Source of the DNA: Aquilaria yunnanensis
Taxonomy: Eukaryota > Streptophyta > Magnoliopsida > Malvales > Thymelaeaceae
Length of the DNA: 64,000 nucleotides
Direction of reading: 5' to 3'
Assembly (NCBI GenBank): GCA_039654915.1
Contig: CM077600.1
Coordinates: 68,891,992-68,955,991, forward strand
In this document: one piece after another, positions 44,002 through 56,472 of the stretch
Layout of the letters: each line of letters begins with the position of its first letter
Numbering within the stretch: the first letter of the stretch is position 1
Position numbers and translations under genes: made by a program
The notes under the pieces: generated by a model
Seen by the model: only the letters and a program-made list of their open reading frames with translations
Database searches by the model: none
What the model was told of the DNA's origin: nothing

Positions 44002-46301
44002 TTCGGAGTGAAAATGAAACATTCAAAACTTGTTTGGAATGAAATGGAAACATTCACATCTTGTTTGGAATGAAATGGAAACATTCACAACTAGTTCGGA
44101 AAGAAATGGAAGCATTCCCAACCTGTCTGGAATGAAAATGAAACATTCAGAACATGTTTGGAATGAAATAAAAACATTCACAACTTGTTTTGAATGAAAT
44201 GTAAACATTCACAACTTGTTTGGAATGATATGGAAACATTCACAACTTGTTTGGAATGAATTGGAAACACTTGCAACTTGTTTGGAGTGAAATGGAAACA
44301 TTCACAACATGTTTGGAATGGAATGAACTGGAAATATTCACAATTAGTTTGGAATGAAATGGAAACATTCCCTGCTTGTTCGGAGTGAAAATGAAACATT
44401 AAAAACTTGTTTGGAATGAAATCAAAACTTTCACGACTTATTAAGAATGAAAAGGAAACATTCACAACTAGTTTGGAGTGAAATGGAAACATTCACAAGA
44501 AGTTTGGAATGAAATGGAAACATTCCCAACCCATTTGGAATGAAAATGATACATTCAAAACTTATTTGGAATGAAATGGAAACATTCACAACTTGTTTGG
44601 AATGATATTGAAACAATCACAACTTATTTGGATTAAAATGGAAAACATTCACAACTAGTTTAGAATGAAATGGAAACATTCACAACTACTTTGGAATGAA
44701 ATGGAAACCTTCATAACTAGTTTGGAATGAAATCGAAACATTCACAACTAGTTTGGAATGAAGTGGAAACATTCACAACCTGTTTGGAATGAAATGGAAA
44801 CATTAACAACTTGTTTGGAATGAAATGGAAACATTCACAACTTGTTTGGAATGAATGGGAAATATTCACAACTAGTTTGCAATGAAATGGAAACATTCCC
44901 AGCCTGTTTGGAATGAAAATGACACTATCAAAACTTGTTTGGAATGAAATCAAAACATTCACAACATGTTTTGAATGAAATGCAAGCATTCACAAGTTGT
45001 TTGGAATGATATGGGAACATTCACAACTTGTTTGGAATGAAATGGAAACATTCACAACATGTTTGGAATGAACTGGAAACATTCACAACTAGTTTGGAAA
45101 GAAATGGAAACATTCCCAACCTGTTCAGAGTGAAAATGAAACATTCGAAACTTGTTTGGAATGAAATCAAAACATTCACAACTTGTTTGGAACGAAATGG
45201 AAACATTGACAACTAGTTTGGAATGAAACGGAAGCATTCGCAACCTGTTTCGAATGAAAATGAAACATTCAGAATGTGTTTGGAATGAAATCAAAACATT
45301 CCCAATTTGTTTTGAATGAAATGTAAACATTCACAACTTGTTTGGAATGATATGGAAACATTCACAACTTGTTTGTAATGAATTGGAAACATTAACAACT
45401 TGTTTGGAATGGAATGGAAACATTAACAACTTGTTTGGAATGAAATGGAAACATTCACAGCATGTTTAGAATGGAATGAACTGGAAACATTCTCAACTAG
45501 TTTGGAATGAAATAGAAACATTCCCAACTTGTTCGGAGTGAAAATGAAAATTCAAAACTTCTTTGGAATGAAATCAAAACATTCACAACTTGTTTGAAAT
45601 GAAATGGAAACATTCACAACTTGTTTAGAATGAAATGGAAACATTCACAACATGTTGGGAATGGAATGAACTGGAAACATTCACAACTAGTTTGGAATGA
45701 AATGGAAACATTCCCAACTTGTTCGAAGTGAAAATGAAACATTCAGAACTTGTTTGGAATGAAATCAAAACATTCACGACTTATTTTCAAAGAAAAGGAA
45801 ACATTTACAACTAGTTTGGAGTGAATGGAAACATTCACAAGAAGTTTGGAATGAAATGGAAACATTCCCAACTTGTTTGGAATGAAAATGAAACATTCAA
45901 AACTCGTTTGGAATGAAATTGAAACATTCACAACTTGTTGGGAATGAACTTGAAACATTACAACTTATTTGGATTTAAATGGAAAGATTCACAACTAGTT
46001 TAGAATGAAATGGAAACATTCACAACTAGTTTGGAATGAAATGGAAACATTAACAACATGTTTGCAGTGAAATGGAAACATTCACAACTAGTTTGGAAAG
46101 AAATGGAAACATTCCCAACCTGTTCGGAGTGAAAATGAAACATTCCAAAGTTTGGAATGAAATCAAAACATTCACAACTTGTTTGGAATGAAATCAAAAC
46201 ATTCACAACTTGTTTGGAATGAAATGGAAATATTCACATCTTGTTTGGAATGAAATATGGAAACATTCACAACTAGTTCGGAAATAAATGGAAGCATTCC
46301 C
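44002..46301. repeat. 31-bp tandem satellite, block 2
   Basis: About 2.3 kb, roughly 74 units of the same 31-bp repeat as block 1. A unit type with GTGAAAATGAAAC or ATGAAAATGAAAC recurs near 44007, 44133, 44381, 44540, 44920, 45129, 45256, 45537, 45728, 45883 and 46130. It is often followed by a unit with GAAATCAAAAC, giving an irregular higher-order pattern. Confidence 0.94.
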
Positions 46302-47671
46302 TGAAGATTTCAGGATCTCATGATAACATACTCTTATGTTATCTACTCATGTATATGCCACATGCATATTTGTTCATTTGAGTTCAACATGGGTATAGGC
46401 ATACATAATTCTAATTCTTTAACATAATTTATGCATTTGATGTAACATGTTATATAGTATGTCAATTTTACATACATATTGTGTCAAACAAATCCTAGCA
46501 TGCTACTAAGAACATACATGTAAATAATAAATGAAACCTAACATGCTACTAAACCAAGAAAGAATGTGTACCTTTCTTCTTGGTTATGTGTGACGAAAAT
46601 AAGGAAGAACTTGATCTTGGAGGAGCACCTTGAGGCTTCAATTGAGATGAATAATCTCAACGTAAATCCACCCACAATGCTCTAGAAAATTGTCTAATAT
46701 TTTGGCTATTTAAAGGAATGGAAGGAGGAAACTTTTCTCTCAAGAAAATGGAGCAAATGGAGTGCCAAAAAATGTTTGAAATGGCCGGCCATTTTAGGCT
46801 ATTTATAGATGACCAAAAGGCACACCTTTACACCAAGCAAGGTGTCCTTTAAGCCAAAGAACACTTCCTTTGGCCAAGGGTCATCTATATTGGAGAAAAT
46901 ACATGTCTCTTTGGCCAAGGAACACTTCCTTTGGCCTAAGAGGCATGTCCCTTTGGCCAAGAGACATGTCTTGGCCGAAATGATGTGTCTCCTTGGCCAA
47001 GGAACATGTCTTTTCTAGCCAATGCCGAAAATACATGTCCCTTAAGGCCAAAGGACATCACTCTTGGTGCTGTAACCACCTTATGGCCGAATATACATGT
47101 TTATTCACTCAAGGAACACTTCCTTTGGATGAAAGGACATGTTCTTTTAGCCAAGAGTTATTTCTTTTGATGAAGAGACATACCTTTACACAAAAGATGT
47201 GTCTCTTGGTGGTTTTGAGCTAAAAGTAAGGTGAGCTGGCACAAAGTTAGCTCACTATGCTACTTATGCACCATTGAGCTCCTTTGAGCTCCAAGCAAGC
47301 ACCATGAACTGAGGTCTAGCTCCTAGAGCTGACCTTGAGCTGGAGTTAGCTGCTCTCAGCTGAGGTGAACTGAAGTCCAGCTACATTCAACTACCAAAAG
47401 CTGAAGTGAGCTGACTTGAGCTGACTTGAGCTAACTTGAGCTGAAGTCTAGCTACTTTGAGCTACTTATAGCTGAAGTGAGCTAACTTGAGCTGAAGTCC
47501 AGCTACATTCAGCTACCAGAAGCTGAAGTGAGCTGACTTGAGCTAACTTGAGCTGAAGTCCAGCTACTTTCAGCTACTTATAGCAGCCTTAGATAGCTGT
47601 TCAAGCTAGATTTAGCTCAATGAGCTCAAATCCTATCTTAAAAGGATCTTGGTGCGCCAAGAATTCCAACA
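46302..47671 (-). repeat. C5 3' LTR (1370 bp)
   Basis: TGAAGATTTCAGG next to the satellite, TATA complement near 46799-46806, AGCT-rich half at about 47220-47640, end GAATTCCAACA. Confidence 0.92.
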
Positions 47672-48956
47672 AACTCCCACTCGCACTAAGATGCTTTTAA
47701 ACTTCCAGCTCCCACTCAAAACAAACTCCTTAATCCTTATAGCCAAAATTATCTAGACATTTCTACAAATATATATAGAGTTGTGGGTGCGACCTCAGGC
47801 ACACACACTAAGTCTGTTCTATTGAGGTTGTTAGACTCTCAATAGAAGATTGTCCTCTCCTCATAGTTTGAACTCCTTCAAACTTTCTTTGAACACATCA
47901 AATTCAAGTGTGTTGCTTAAACACATTAAGCTTGCTTGAACACATCAAGTTATGCCTTCCAGAACCCAGACATATGATACACTTCTTAATCATAATCAGT
48001 CTCCTTCTCAGAATTTCAATTCCTTGAAATCCATGATTGTATTAAGCGTTGAGTACTCATTTGAATCACTTGTCATTCAATCTAGCATACAACTCATAGT
48101 AATATTAGGGCGCAAGATTGAATTTAGTGAACGTGTATCACCTTAATGTCTTTCCTTTTTAGCGTCAACTACTTAGGTCAATGACTTAACATGATTACCC
48201 AAAAGGAGGATCCTCCAGTCTCATTTCTTGAAGACCTTCGACAACCAATCAAAGTAATCATAATTAACTCAACTTCCTAATAGGAAGCCATAGTCACTAA
48301 GAGTCTGATTTGAAGAATCTCACACTAAGCAAGAATAGAGACAACTTGCTTAAATTCTTCCTTGGTCATATTTCATGGTCATGGAATACTTGGAAAACAC
48401 ATCCATTAAAGTTCCATAATACACTTCTAAGGTGTTTTACTCATGTCACTCCCACTTGGAGTGATCTCCATTCCAATTGAGGAGTGTGTCATTTCTCCCT
48501 CTTAAGACACCATTAAGTGTACAACTCTTAACGTATAAAAGGGGGACATGTCAATAACAATGAAATTTCTCCATGTAAGCTAAGGCTTACATCTAACATA
48601 GGCTAGGATGTATGAATGGTCATACAAACTGAATGCACCAAAGCATTAATTCATGATTACTCATAATCAAGGTGACCATAAAAGCTAAAGTGTCATGTGT
48701 TGGAGCATGACTCCCACTTAAATGTATCATTCACTTAAGTTTCATTTAAGTCTTTAGCCAGTCTCATCCCTAATCTTTCAGAAAGATCAAGGGTGAATGA
48801 CTTGTGTGAGAAAGTCATCCTCTGCCTATGTTTGACATGTTCATTTGTTCGTTGTGATTCATAAAATTGAACTGATTATTTCAAAAAATAATTTGTATTA
48901 TTACAAAGAAAATACATAACATGTGTGACACCAAAGAGGTGAAGTACATCCAACTT
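47672..48956 (-). other. C5 polypurine tract and noncoding region
   Basis: It begins with the tract complement AACTCCCACTCGCAC. The rest is the 1.28-kb stretch shared with C1 and C6; no ORF is supported. Confidence 0.78.
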
Positions 48957-50642
48957 TTACATTCTTCTAAGACCCATTGCTCTAACATGTTGACCAAATA
49001 CAAGTGGTGGCAATGGCTTAGTGAGAGGATCTACCACCATCAGGTCTATAGAAATGTACTCAATCTTGACTTCACCCTCTTCAATTGCATCCCGCACAAA
49101 GTTATATTTCATGCTAATGTGCTTGGTTTTTCCATGGTATTTGGGGTCCTTGGTATAAGCCATGGCTGCCATACTATCACTATAGATAGTAATAGGTTTC
49201 TCAATAGAAACCTTGGACTCCAAATTCTTAAGGAAATAACCTAGCCAAAGGGCTTCTTGTACAGCTGAGGCACATGAAATAAATTCAGCCTCCATTATGG
49301 ACAATGCTGTACAAGGTTGTTTCTTACTACACCAAGTAGTAGCCCCACCATTTAGCATGAAAAGATAACCAGATGTAGACTTGCTGGAGTCTTTATATCC
49401 TCCCCAATCAGCATCGGAATAGCCACGTAAACCAAGGTCTTTACCTTTGTAACAAAGCCAATAATCCTTAGTACGCTTGAGGTACCTTAGGATCCTCTTG
49501 ACACTCTTCCAATGCTCTAGACCAGGGTTGGAAAAATATCGTGCTATAAGTCCAACCGCTTGGCTGATGTCTGGCCTTGTACATAACATGGCATACATCA
49601 AGCTACCAATGGCACTTAGGTCAGGGATCTGAGCAATCTCTTCCTTCTCCTTTGGAGTTTTAGGACATAAGTCCTCTCCAATCTTGCAATCATATGCAAG
49701 AGGTGTACTCATGGGCTTTGCATTTGTTAAGTTGTACCTTGCAAGAATCTTATCAATATAAGGCTCTTGAGAAAGGGCCAATAGCCTTGCCTTTCTATCC
49801 CTCAGGATCTTAACCCCCAGAATAAAGGCAGCCTCTCCCATGTCCTTCATGTCAAAGGTGGAAGACAACCATCCCTTGATGGTACTTAACAATGCAAGCC
49901 CATTACTTGCAATCAGTATATCATCTACATATAGAGTCAATACTGCAAAACTAGACCCAGAAGAGTACAAGTATACACAATGGTCTTCATGCACTATCAC
50001 AAAACCATAGCTTGTGATTGCATGGTGAAACTTCAAGTACCACTGTCTTGAAGCTTGCTTAAGACCATAGATAGACTTCTTTAGTTTACATACCTTGTCC
50101 TCTTGACCCTTTTGGACAAACCCCTCAGGTTGTCTCATATATATCTCCTCGTCCAAATCACCATTGAGAAAGGCGGTCTTTACATGCATCTGATCTAACT
50201 CTAGGTCTAGATTTGCAACGATGGCAAGTAATATCCTGATGGAAGTGAATTTTACAACAGGACAGAAGGTGTCTTTGAAATCAACACCCTTCTTCTGTGT
50301 AAAACCCTTGGCCACCAAACGGGCCTTGTATCTTTCGATACTTTCATCAGAGTTCACCTTGATCTTGAGAACCCACTTGTTCCCAATTGCCTTACGGCCT
50401 GGAGAAAGATCACTTAGCTCCCAAACCCCATGGAGATGCATTGAATGCAACTCATCCTTCATTGCATTTAGCCACTCTTCCCTCTGTGCACCCTCAAGAG
50501 CCTCCTTAATGTTACTTGGCTCATCTATCTCAGATGCAACCAAATTTGCCTCACTATCCAAGATCCAGCATTCTTTAGGTGGTCCAAATTTCCTCATTGA
50601 TCTTCTCAATGTAGGCTGAGATGGAGGCAACTCATGCTCCAT
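48957..50642 (-). CDS. C5 reverse transcriptase-RNase H, open but 5'-truncated
   Basis: An intact frame of about 561 codons from MEHELPPSQP, which is internal in the full polyprotein. RVT_2 motifs: [47 protein letters not shown] and YVDDILIAS. RNase H follows with [39 protein letters not shown] and KPLPPLVFGQHVRAMGLRRM. No stop or frameshift in RT or RNase H. Integrase, protease and gag are deleted and no promoter is attached, so it is a relic despite the clean frame. It is the best-preserved copia RT here. Confidence 0.88.
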   Translation of the reverse strand: MEHELPPSQPTLRRSMRKFGPPKECWILDSEANLVASEIDEPSNIKEALEGAQREEWLNAMKDELHSMHLHGVWELSDLSPGRKAIGNKWVLKIKVNSDESIERYKARLVAKGFTQKKGVDFKDTFCPVVKFTSIRILLAIVANLDLELDQMHVKTAFLNGDLDEEIYMRQPEGFVQKGQEDKVCKLKKSIYGLKQASRQWYLKFHHAITSYGFVIVHEDHCVYLYSSGSSFAVLTLYVDDILIASNGLALLSTIKGWLSSTFDMKDMGEAAFILGVKILRDRKARLLALSQEPYIDKILARYNLTNAKPMSTPLAYDCKIGEDLCPKTPKEKEEIAQIPDLSAIGSLMYAMLCTRPDISQAVGLIARYFSNPGLEHWKSVKRILRYLKRTKDYWLCYKGKDLGLRGYSDADWGGYKDSSKSTSGYLFMLNGGATTWCSKKQPCTALSIMEAEFISCASAVQEALWLGYFLKNLESKVSIEKPITIYSDSMAAMAYTKDPKYHGKTKHISMKYNFVRDAIEEGEVKIEYISIDLMVVDPLTKPLPPLVFGQHVRAMGLRRM

Positions 50643-50647
50643 CTGTT

Positions 50648-50695
50648 GGAAGGTTTTGTTCAAGAGGGAGTTGAGGATACTCAAGAGCAAAATGT
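50648..50695 (+). repeat. 48-bp micro-inversion of copia pol
   Basis: From GGAAGGTTTTGTTCAAG to CAAAATGT this is the reverse complement of pol linker sequence in its normal place in C6 (about 56154-56201). Here it lies inverted between the RT linker and the next LTR. Confidence 0.88.
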
Positions 50696-51318
50696 CCCTA
50701 AAGGCTATTTATCTAAATGGCCGGCCACTAAAGGCTATTTATAGATGACCAAAAGGCACACCTTTACACCAAGCAAGGTGTCCTTTAAGCCAAAGAACAC
50801 TTCCTGTGGCCAAGGGTCATCTATGGTGGCGAAAGTATATTCGGCCATGGGTTGGTTATAGCACCAAGAGATGTCTCTTGACCAAAGGGACATGTCTCTT
50901 AGGCCAAAGGAACACTTCCTTTGGCCTAAGAGACATGTCCCTTTGGTCAAGAGACATCTCTTGGTGCTATAACCAACCCATGGCCGAATATACATGTCTC
51001 TTGATGTCAAAGGACATCATTCTTCGTGCAATAACCACCCCATCCACCTGATGGCCGAATATACATGTCTCTTGATGTCAAAGAACATCATTCTTGGTGA
51101 AATAACCACCCCAACCACCTCATGGCCGAATATACATGTCTATTCACTCAAGGAACACTTCCTTTGGATGAAAGGACATGTTCTTTTAGCCAATAGTCAT
51201 CTCTTTTGATGAAGAGACATACCTTTACACAAAAGATGTGTCTCTTGGTGGTTTTGAGCTAAAAGTAAGGTGAGCTGGTACAAAGCTAGCTCATTATACT
51301 ACTTATGCACCATTGAGC
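50696..51318 (-). repeat. C6 3' LTR, first part
   Basis: It starts inside the LTR around the TATA box, with CTAAAGGCTATTTAT present twice (50698 and 50727), and holds the palindromic modules. It is interrupted at 51319 by the solo LTR. Confidence 0.86.
51314..51318. repeat. Target-site duplication, left of family-S solo LTR
   Basis: TGAGC, repeated at 52735-52739. Confidence 0.92.
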
Positions 51319-52734
51319 TGTTAGTGTTGTGCCCAAAAGGCCAATCATGAGATGATTGTATTTTTGCACATTGAGTCATGATATTTTATTGAGGCATTAA
51401 TCTAGCAATTTTGTTTGTTGTTTTGTTTCTGCGTAATGTAATAAACATAATTGTAACCCTAGAATAATGATATTCTTAAACGTCCCTAGTCTAGTGTTAT
51501 TGTGGAGCGGGTTGCAATAATACATAATGACTAGCATATGTGGAGACTAATATGAGATATGTAGTCTACATATGGGTACAAGTTGGAGAACTTGTGTACT
51601 GGACCGACCCACCATGAGAACACTTCATGGATCGTTATATGAGTGTCATAAGTGATTCTCATAGTGATCATGGTATATGTAGTCCTTCGACCTAAGATCA
51701 TCAAGGTTCCCTACATGTGAGTCACATACTTTGATACTTTCCTTTGTTGCTCGTAACTGAGTGAACTTGAAGGAGGTCATTGGGTATGTCACATATCATG
51801 TGGAGGGATTTGTATGATCAAGATGGGATTTGTCCCTCCTATGTAACGGGAGTGATATCTTTCGGCTCCTTGATAGAGTAAGACTTAGAAAATGCATGGC
51901 CATGCTCCGATGAGTTAATATATGATATCAATGTCGTCAGTTTAAGTTGGTCTACTCGGTAATCAAGAAACCAAAGATTGGGCTATACGAGAGTGACACA
52001 TTCCATGTCTCGTGCTTAGTCTTGATATCTTGGACAAAGGGACAATTGCATATATCGGTGATGATCATAAAGGTTTAGTCGATCCACCGACAATCTTGTC
52101 ATTTGGGTAGCAATGATGTGTTGCTAGACACCGCTCATTGCTTATTATCATAAATGTGATTTATGATCACTGCCAACATGGCAAGAGCCTATTAGGTCAC
52201 ACACATAAAGCTATTTGGATCATTAGAGTGCATGGGCTAATTATTTTGGTTATGGTTTCACTTTAATTTCGTATTAATAATGGGCCAAGGAGTTGAGCCA
52301 TTATTAAGCCCGAAATTAAATCCTAATTGGATTAGGGCTTTGAAACCCATTAGGCCTGGAAGTTAAGTCTCACTATAAATACAACTCTTAAGTGAGAAAT
52401 TCGAAGGTCTCCTTGCCCTAACCTCCCAAAAGGACAGCCGCACTCTTCTCTTGCAATTCCTTGGAGGACGCAAGCTAGCACTGCGAGCGCAAGAGAAACG
52501 CATCTGTCGGAACGTGGTGGAAGCGTGGTGATCCCGAGAGGCTCGTGTGGATACCATAGAGAGCCTGAACACGTCAACTGTTCAGGTTTTATGATTCGAC
52601 TCTACAGTTGAGTGAGAGATCTCAACCGAAAATTAGGTATGAAATTTTTGAACACCCGGTTTACCCCGTTTCACTTGGATCCTGGAGGGTTTCGGTTAAA
52701 TTCTGCTGCGCTGTTTGGCTCCCGAAACCCAACA
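51319..52734 (+). mobile_element. Family-S solo LTR (1416 bp)
   Basis: TGTTAGTGTTGTGCCC to CGAAACCCAACA, flanked by TGAGC on both sides. Closely similar to the minus-strand copy at 36665-38044. No internal region is present. Confidence 0.92.
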
Positions 52735-53181
52735 TGAGCTCATTTGAGCTCCAACCAAGCACCATGAACTGAGGTCCAGCTCCTAGAGCTGACCTTGAGC
52801 TGGAGTTAGTTGCTCTCAGCTGAAGTGAACTGAAGTCTAGCTACACTCAGTTACCAGAAGCTGAAGTCAGCTGACTTGAGCTGACTTAAGCTAACTTGAG
52901 CTAACTTGAGCTGAAGTCCAGCTACTTTGAGCTACTTATAGCTGAGGTGAGCTGACTTGAGCTGAAGTCCAACTACATTCAGCTACCAGAAGCTGAAGTG
53001 AGCTGACTTGAGCTAACTTGAGCTGAAGTCCAGCTACTTTGAGCAACTTATAGCTGAAATGACCTAACTTGAGCTGAGGGGAGCTACTTCTAGCTGCCTT
53101 AGATAGCTGTTCAAGCTAGAGTTAGCTCAATGAACTCAAATCTTATCTTAAAAGGATCTTGGTGCGCCAAGAATTCCAACA
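52735..53181 (-). repeat. C6 3' LTR, second part
   Basis: Opens with the TGAGC duplication, continues the AGCT-rich half and ends GCCAAGAATTCCAACA, followed by the polypurine tract complement. Confidence 0.88.
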
Positions 53182-54464
53182 AACTCGCACTCGCACTAAG
53201 ATGCTTTTAAACTTCCAGCTCCCACTCAAAACAAACTCCTTAATACTTATAGCCGAAATAATCCAGACACTTCCACATATATATAGAGTTGTGGGTGTGA
53301 CCTCAAGCATACACACTAAGTCTCTTCTATTGAGGTTGTTAGACTCTCAATAGAAGATTGTCCTCTCCTTAAAGTTTGAACTTCTTCAAACTTTCTTTGA
53401 ACACATCAAATTCAAGTGTGTTGCTTAAACACATTAAGCTTGCTTGAGCACATCAAGTTATGCCTTCCAGACCCCAGACATATGATACACTTCTTAATCA
53501 CAATCAGTCTCTTTCTTAGAATTTCAATTCCTTGAAATCCATGATTGTATTAAGCATTGAGTACTCATTTAAATCACTTGTCATTCAATCTAGCATACTA
53601 CTCATAGTAATATGAGGGCCCAAGATTGAATTTAGTGAACGTGTATCATCTTAATGTCTTTCCTTTTTAGCTTCAACTGCTTAGGTCAATGACTTAACAT
53701 GATTACCCAAAAGGAGGATCCTCCAGTCTCATTTCTCTAAGACCTTCGACAACCAATCAAAGTAATCATAATTATCTCAACTTTCTAATAGCAAGCCATA
53801 GTCACTAAGAGTCTGATTTGAAGAATCTCACACTAAGCAAGAATAGAGACAACTTGCTTGAATTCTTCTCTGGTCGTATTTCATGGTCATGGAATACTTG
53901 GAAAACACATCCATTAAAGTTCCATAATACACTTTTAAGGTGTTTTACTCATGTCACTCGCACTTGGAGTGATCTCCATTCCAATTGAGGAGTGTGCCAT
54001 TTCTCCCTCTTAAAACACCATTAAGTGTACTCCTCTTAACATATAAAAGGAGGACATGTCAATAACCATGAAATTTCTCCATGTAAGCCTTAGCTTACAG
54101 CTAACATAGGCTAGGATGTATGAATGGTCATACAAACTGAATGCACCAAAGCATTGATTCTTGATTACTCATAATTAAGGTAACCATAAAAGCTAAAGTG
54201 TCATGTGTTGGAGCATGACTCCCACTTAAATGTATCATTCACTTAAGTTTCATTTAAGTCTTTAGCCAGTCTCATCCTTTATCTTTCACAAAGATCAAGG
54301 GCGAATGACTTGTGTCAGAAAGTCATCCTCCATCTATGTTTGACATGTTCATTTGTTCGTTGTGATTCATAAAATTGAACTGATTATTTCATAAAATAAT
54401 CTGTATTATTACAAAGAAAATACATAACATGTGTGACACCAAAGAGGTGAAGTACATCCAACAA
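53182..54464 (-). other. C6 polypurine tract and noncoding region
   Basis: Collinear with 11608-12895 of C1. No ORF is supported. The polypurine tract differs by one base (AACTCGCACTCGCAC as written). Confidence 0.77.
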
Positions 54465-56457
54465 TTACATTCTTTTAAGACCCATTGCTCTAACATGTCG
54501 AGCAAATACAAGTTGTGGCAATGGCTTAGTGAGAGGATCTGCCACCATCAGGTCTGTAGAAATGTACTCAATCCAGACTTCACCCTCTTCAATTGCATCC
54601 CGCATAAAGTTATATATCATGCTAATGTGCTTGGTTTTTCCATGGTATTTGGGGTCCTTGGTATAAGCCATGGCTGCCATACTATCACTGTAGATAGTAA
54701 TAGGTTTCTAAAAAAAAACCTTGGACTCCAAATTCTTAAGGAAATAACCTAGCCAAAGGGCTTCTTGTACAGCTGAGGCACATGAAATAAATTCAGCCTC
54801 CATTGTGGACAATGCTGTACAAGTTTGTTTCTTACTACACCAAGTAGTAGCCCCACCATGTAGCATGAAAATATAACCAGATGTAGACTTGCTGGAGTCT
54901 TTATCTCCTCCCTAATCAGCATCAGAATAGCCACGTAAACCAAGTTCTTTACCCGGGTAACAAAGCCAATAATCCTTAGTACCCTTGAGGTACCTTAGGA
55001 TCCTCTTGACACTCTTCCAATGCTCTAGACCAGGGTTGGAAGAATATCGTGCTAGAAGTTCAACCGCTTGGCTGATGTCTGGCCTTGTACATAACATGGC
55101 GTACATCAAGCTACCAATGGCACTTAGGTAAGGGAACTGAGCCATCTCTTCCTTCTCCTTTGGAGGTTTAGGACATAAGTCCTCTCCAATCTTACAACCG
55201 TATACAAGAGGTGTACTCATGGGCTTTGCTGAACCTTGCAAGAATCTTATCAATATAAGGCTCTTGAGAAAGGGCCAATAGCCTTGCCTTTCTATCCCTC
55301 AGGATCTTAACCCCCAGAATAAAGGCAGCCTCTCCCATGTCCTTCATGTCAAAGGTGGAAGACAACCATCCCTTGATGGTACTTAACAATGCAAGCCCAT
55401 TACTTGCAATCAGTATATCATCTACATATAGAGTCAATACTGCAAAACTAGACCCAGAAGAGTACAAGTATACACAATGGTCTTCATGCATCATCACAAA
55501 ACCATAGCTTGTGATTGCATGGTGAAACTTCAAGTACCACTGTCTTGAAGCTTGCTTAAGACCATAGATAGACTTCTTTAGTCTACATACCTTGTCCTCT
55601 TGACCCTTTTGGACAAACCCCTCGGGTTGTTTCATATATATCTCCTCACTCAAATCACCATTGAGAAAGGCGGTCTTTACATCCATCTAATGTAACTCTA
55701 GGTTTAGATTTGCCATGATGGCAAGGAATATCCTGATGGAAGTGAATTTCACAACAGGAGAGAAGGTCTCTTTGAAATCAACACCCTCCTTCTGTGTAAA
55801 ACCCTTGGCCACCAAACGGGCCTTGTATCTTTCGATACTTCCATCAGAGTTCACCTTGATCTTGAGAACCCACTTGTTCCCAATTGCCTTACGGCCTGGA
55901 GGAAGATCACTTAGCTCCCAAACCCTGTTGAGATGCATTGAATGTAACTCATCCTTCATTGCATTTTGCCACTATTCCCTTTGTGCACCCTCAAGAGCCT
56001 CCTTAATGTTACTTGGCTCATCTATCTCAGATGCAACCAAATTTGCCTCACAATCCAAGATCCACCATTCTTTAGGTGGTCCAAATTTTCTCATTGATCT
56101 TCTCAATGTAGGCTGAGATGGAGGCAACTCATGCTCCATCTCTTGAGGCTCAACATTTTGCTCTTGAGTATCCTCAACTCCCTCTTGAACAAAACCTTCC
56201 TCTTGGAGGTCTTGCTCATGTTGGTCCACAATAACAGGCATTTCTGGAGCCATTGCTCGATGTGGTTGAGGTACTCCCTCTAGAGTAGGTGCATGTGTCC
56301 CAGGTGTCCTTATGTCACTTGGTTGATCCTCATCTAGGATCTGGCTTAATGAGGTTAAGTCACCATGCTCACCAACTTTGGGAAACTCATCCTCCACAAA
56401 GTTAGCATTCCTTGCATCAAAGATGTTCCTAGTTTTGTGACTTATATCCAAGAACAC
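54465..56457 (-). pseudogene. C6 RT-RNase H, multiply broken
   Basis: It retains RT motifs [32 protein letters not shown] and YVDDILIAS, and RNase H SMAAMAYTKDPKYHGKTKHI. Lesions against C1/C5: TAG at 55972-55974 (Trp), TAG at 55687-55689 (Gln before MDVKTAF), an 11-bp loss near 55228, TAG at 54912-54914 (Trp) and a disrupted A-rich stretch near 54708-54718. Older or more decayed than C1 and C5. Confidence 0.86.
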
Positions 56458-56472
56458 ATAACCCCTAGATTG

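Larger units (their letters stand above)
46302..50695 (-). mobile_element. C5: Ty1/copia element, 5' half deleted
   Basis: Minus strand: RT and RNase H (50642-48957), 1.28-kb noncoding region, polypurine tract and full 3' LTR (47671-46302). Everything upstream of the RT linker is replaced by a 48-bp inverted scrap and the LTR of C6. Confidence 0.89.

Noticed and set aside
44178..44492. Cys/Phe-rich repetitive proteins (FHSKQVVNVSISFQTSCEC...) in the satellite
   Set aside because: A 31-bp period gives a 93-bp triple period in all frames. These are translation artefacts of tandem repeats.
44002..46301. Possible CRISPR-like array
   Set aside because: Units are contiguous with no unique spacers, in plant DNA. 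It is a satellite.
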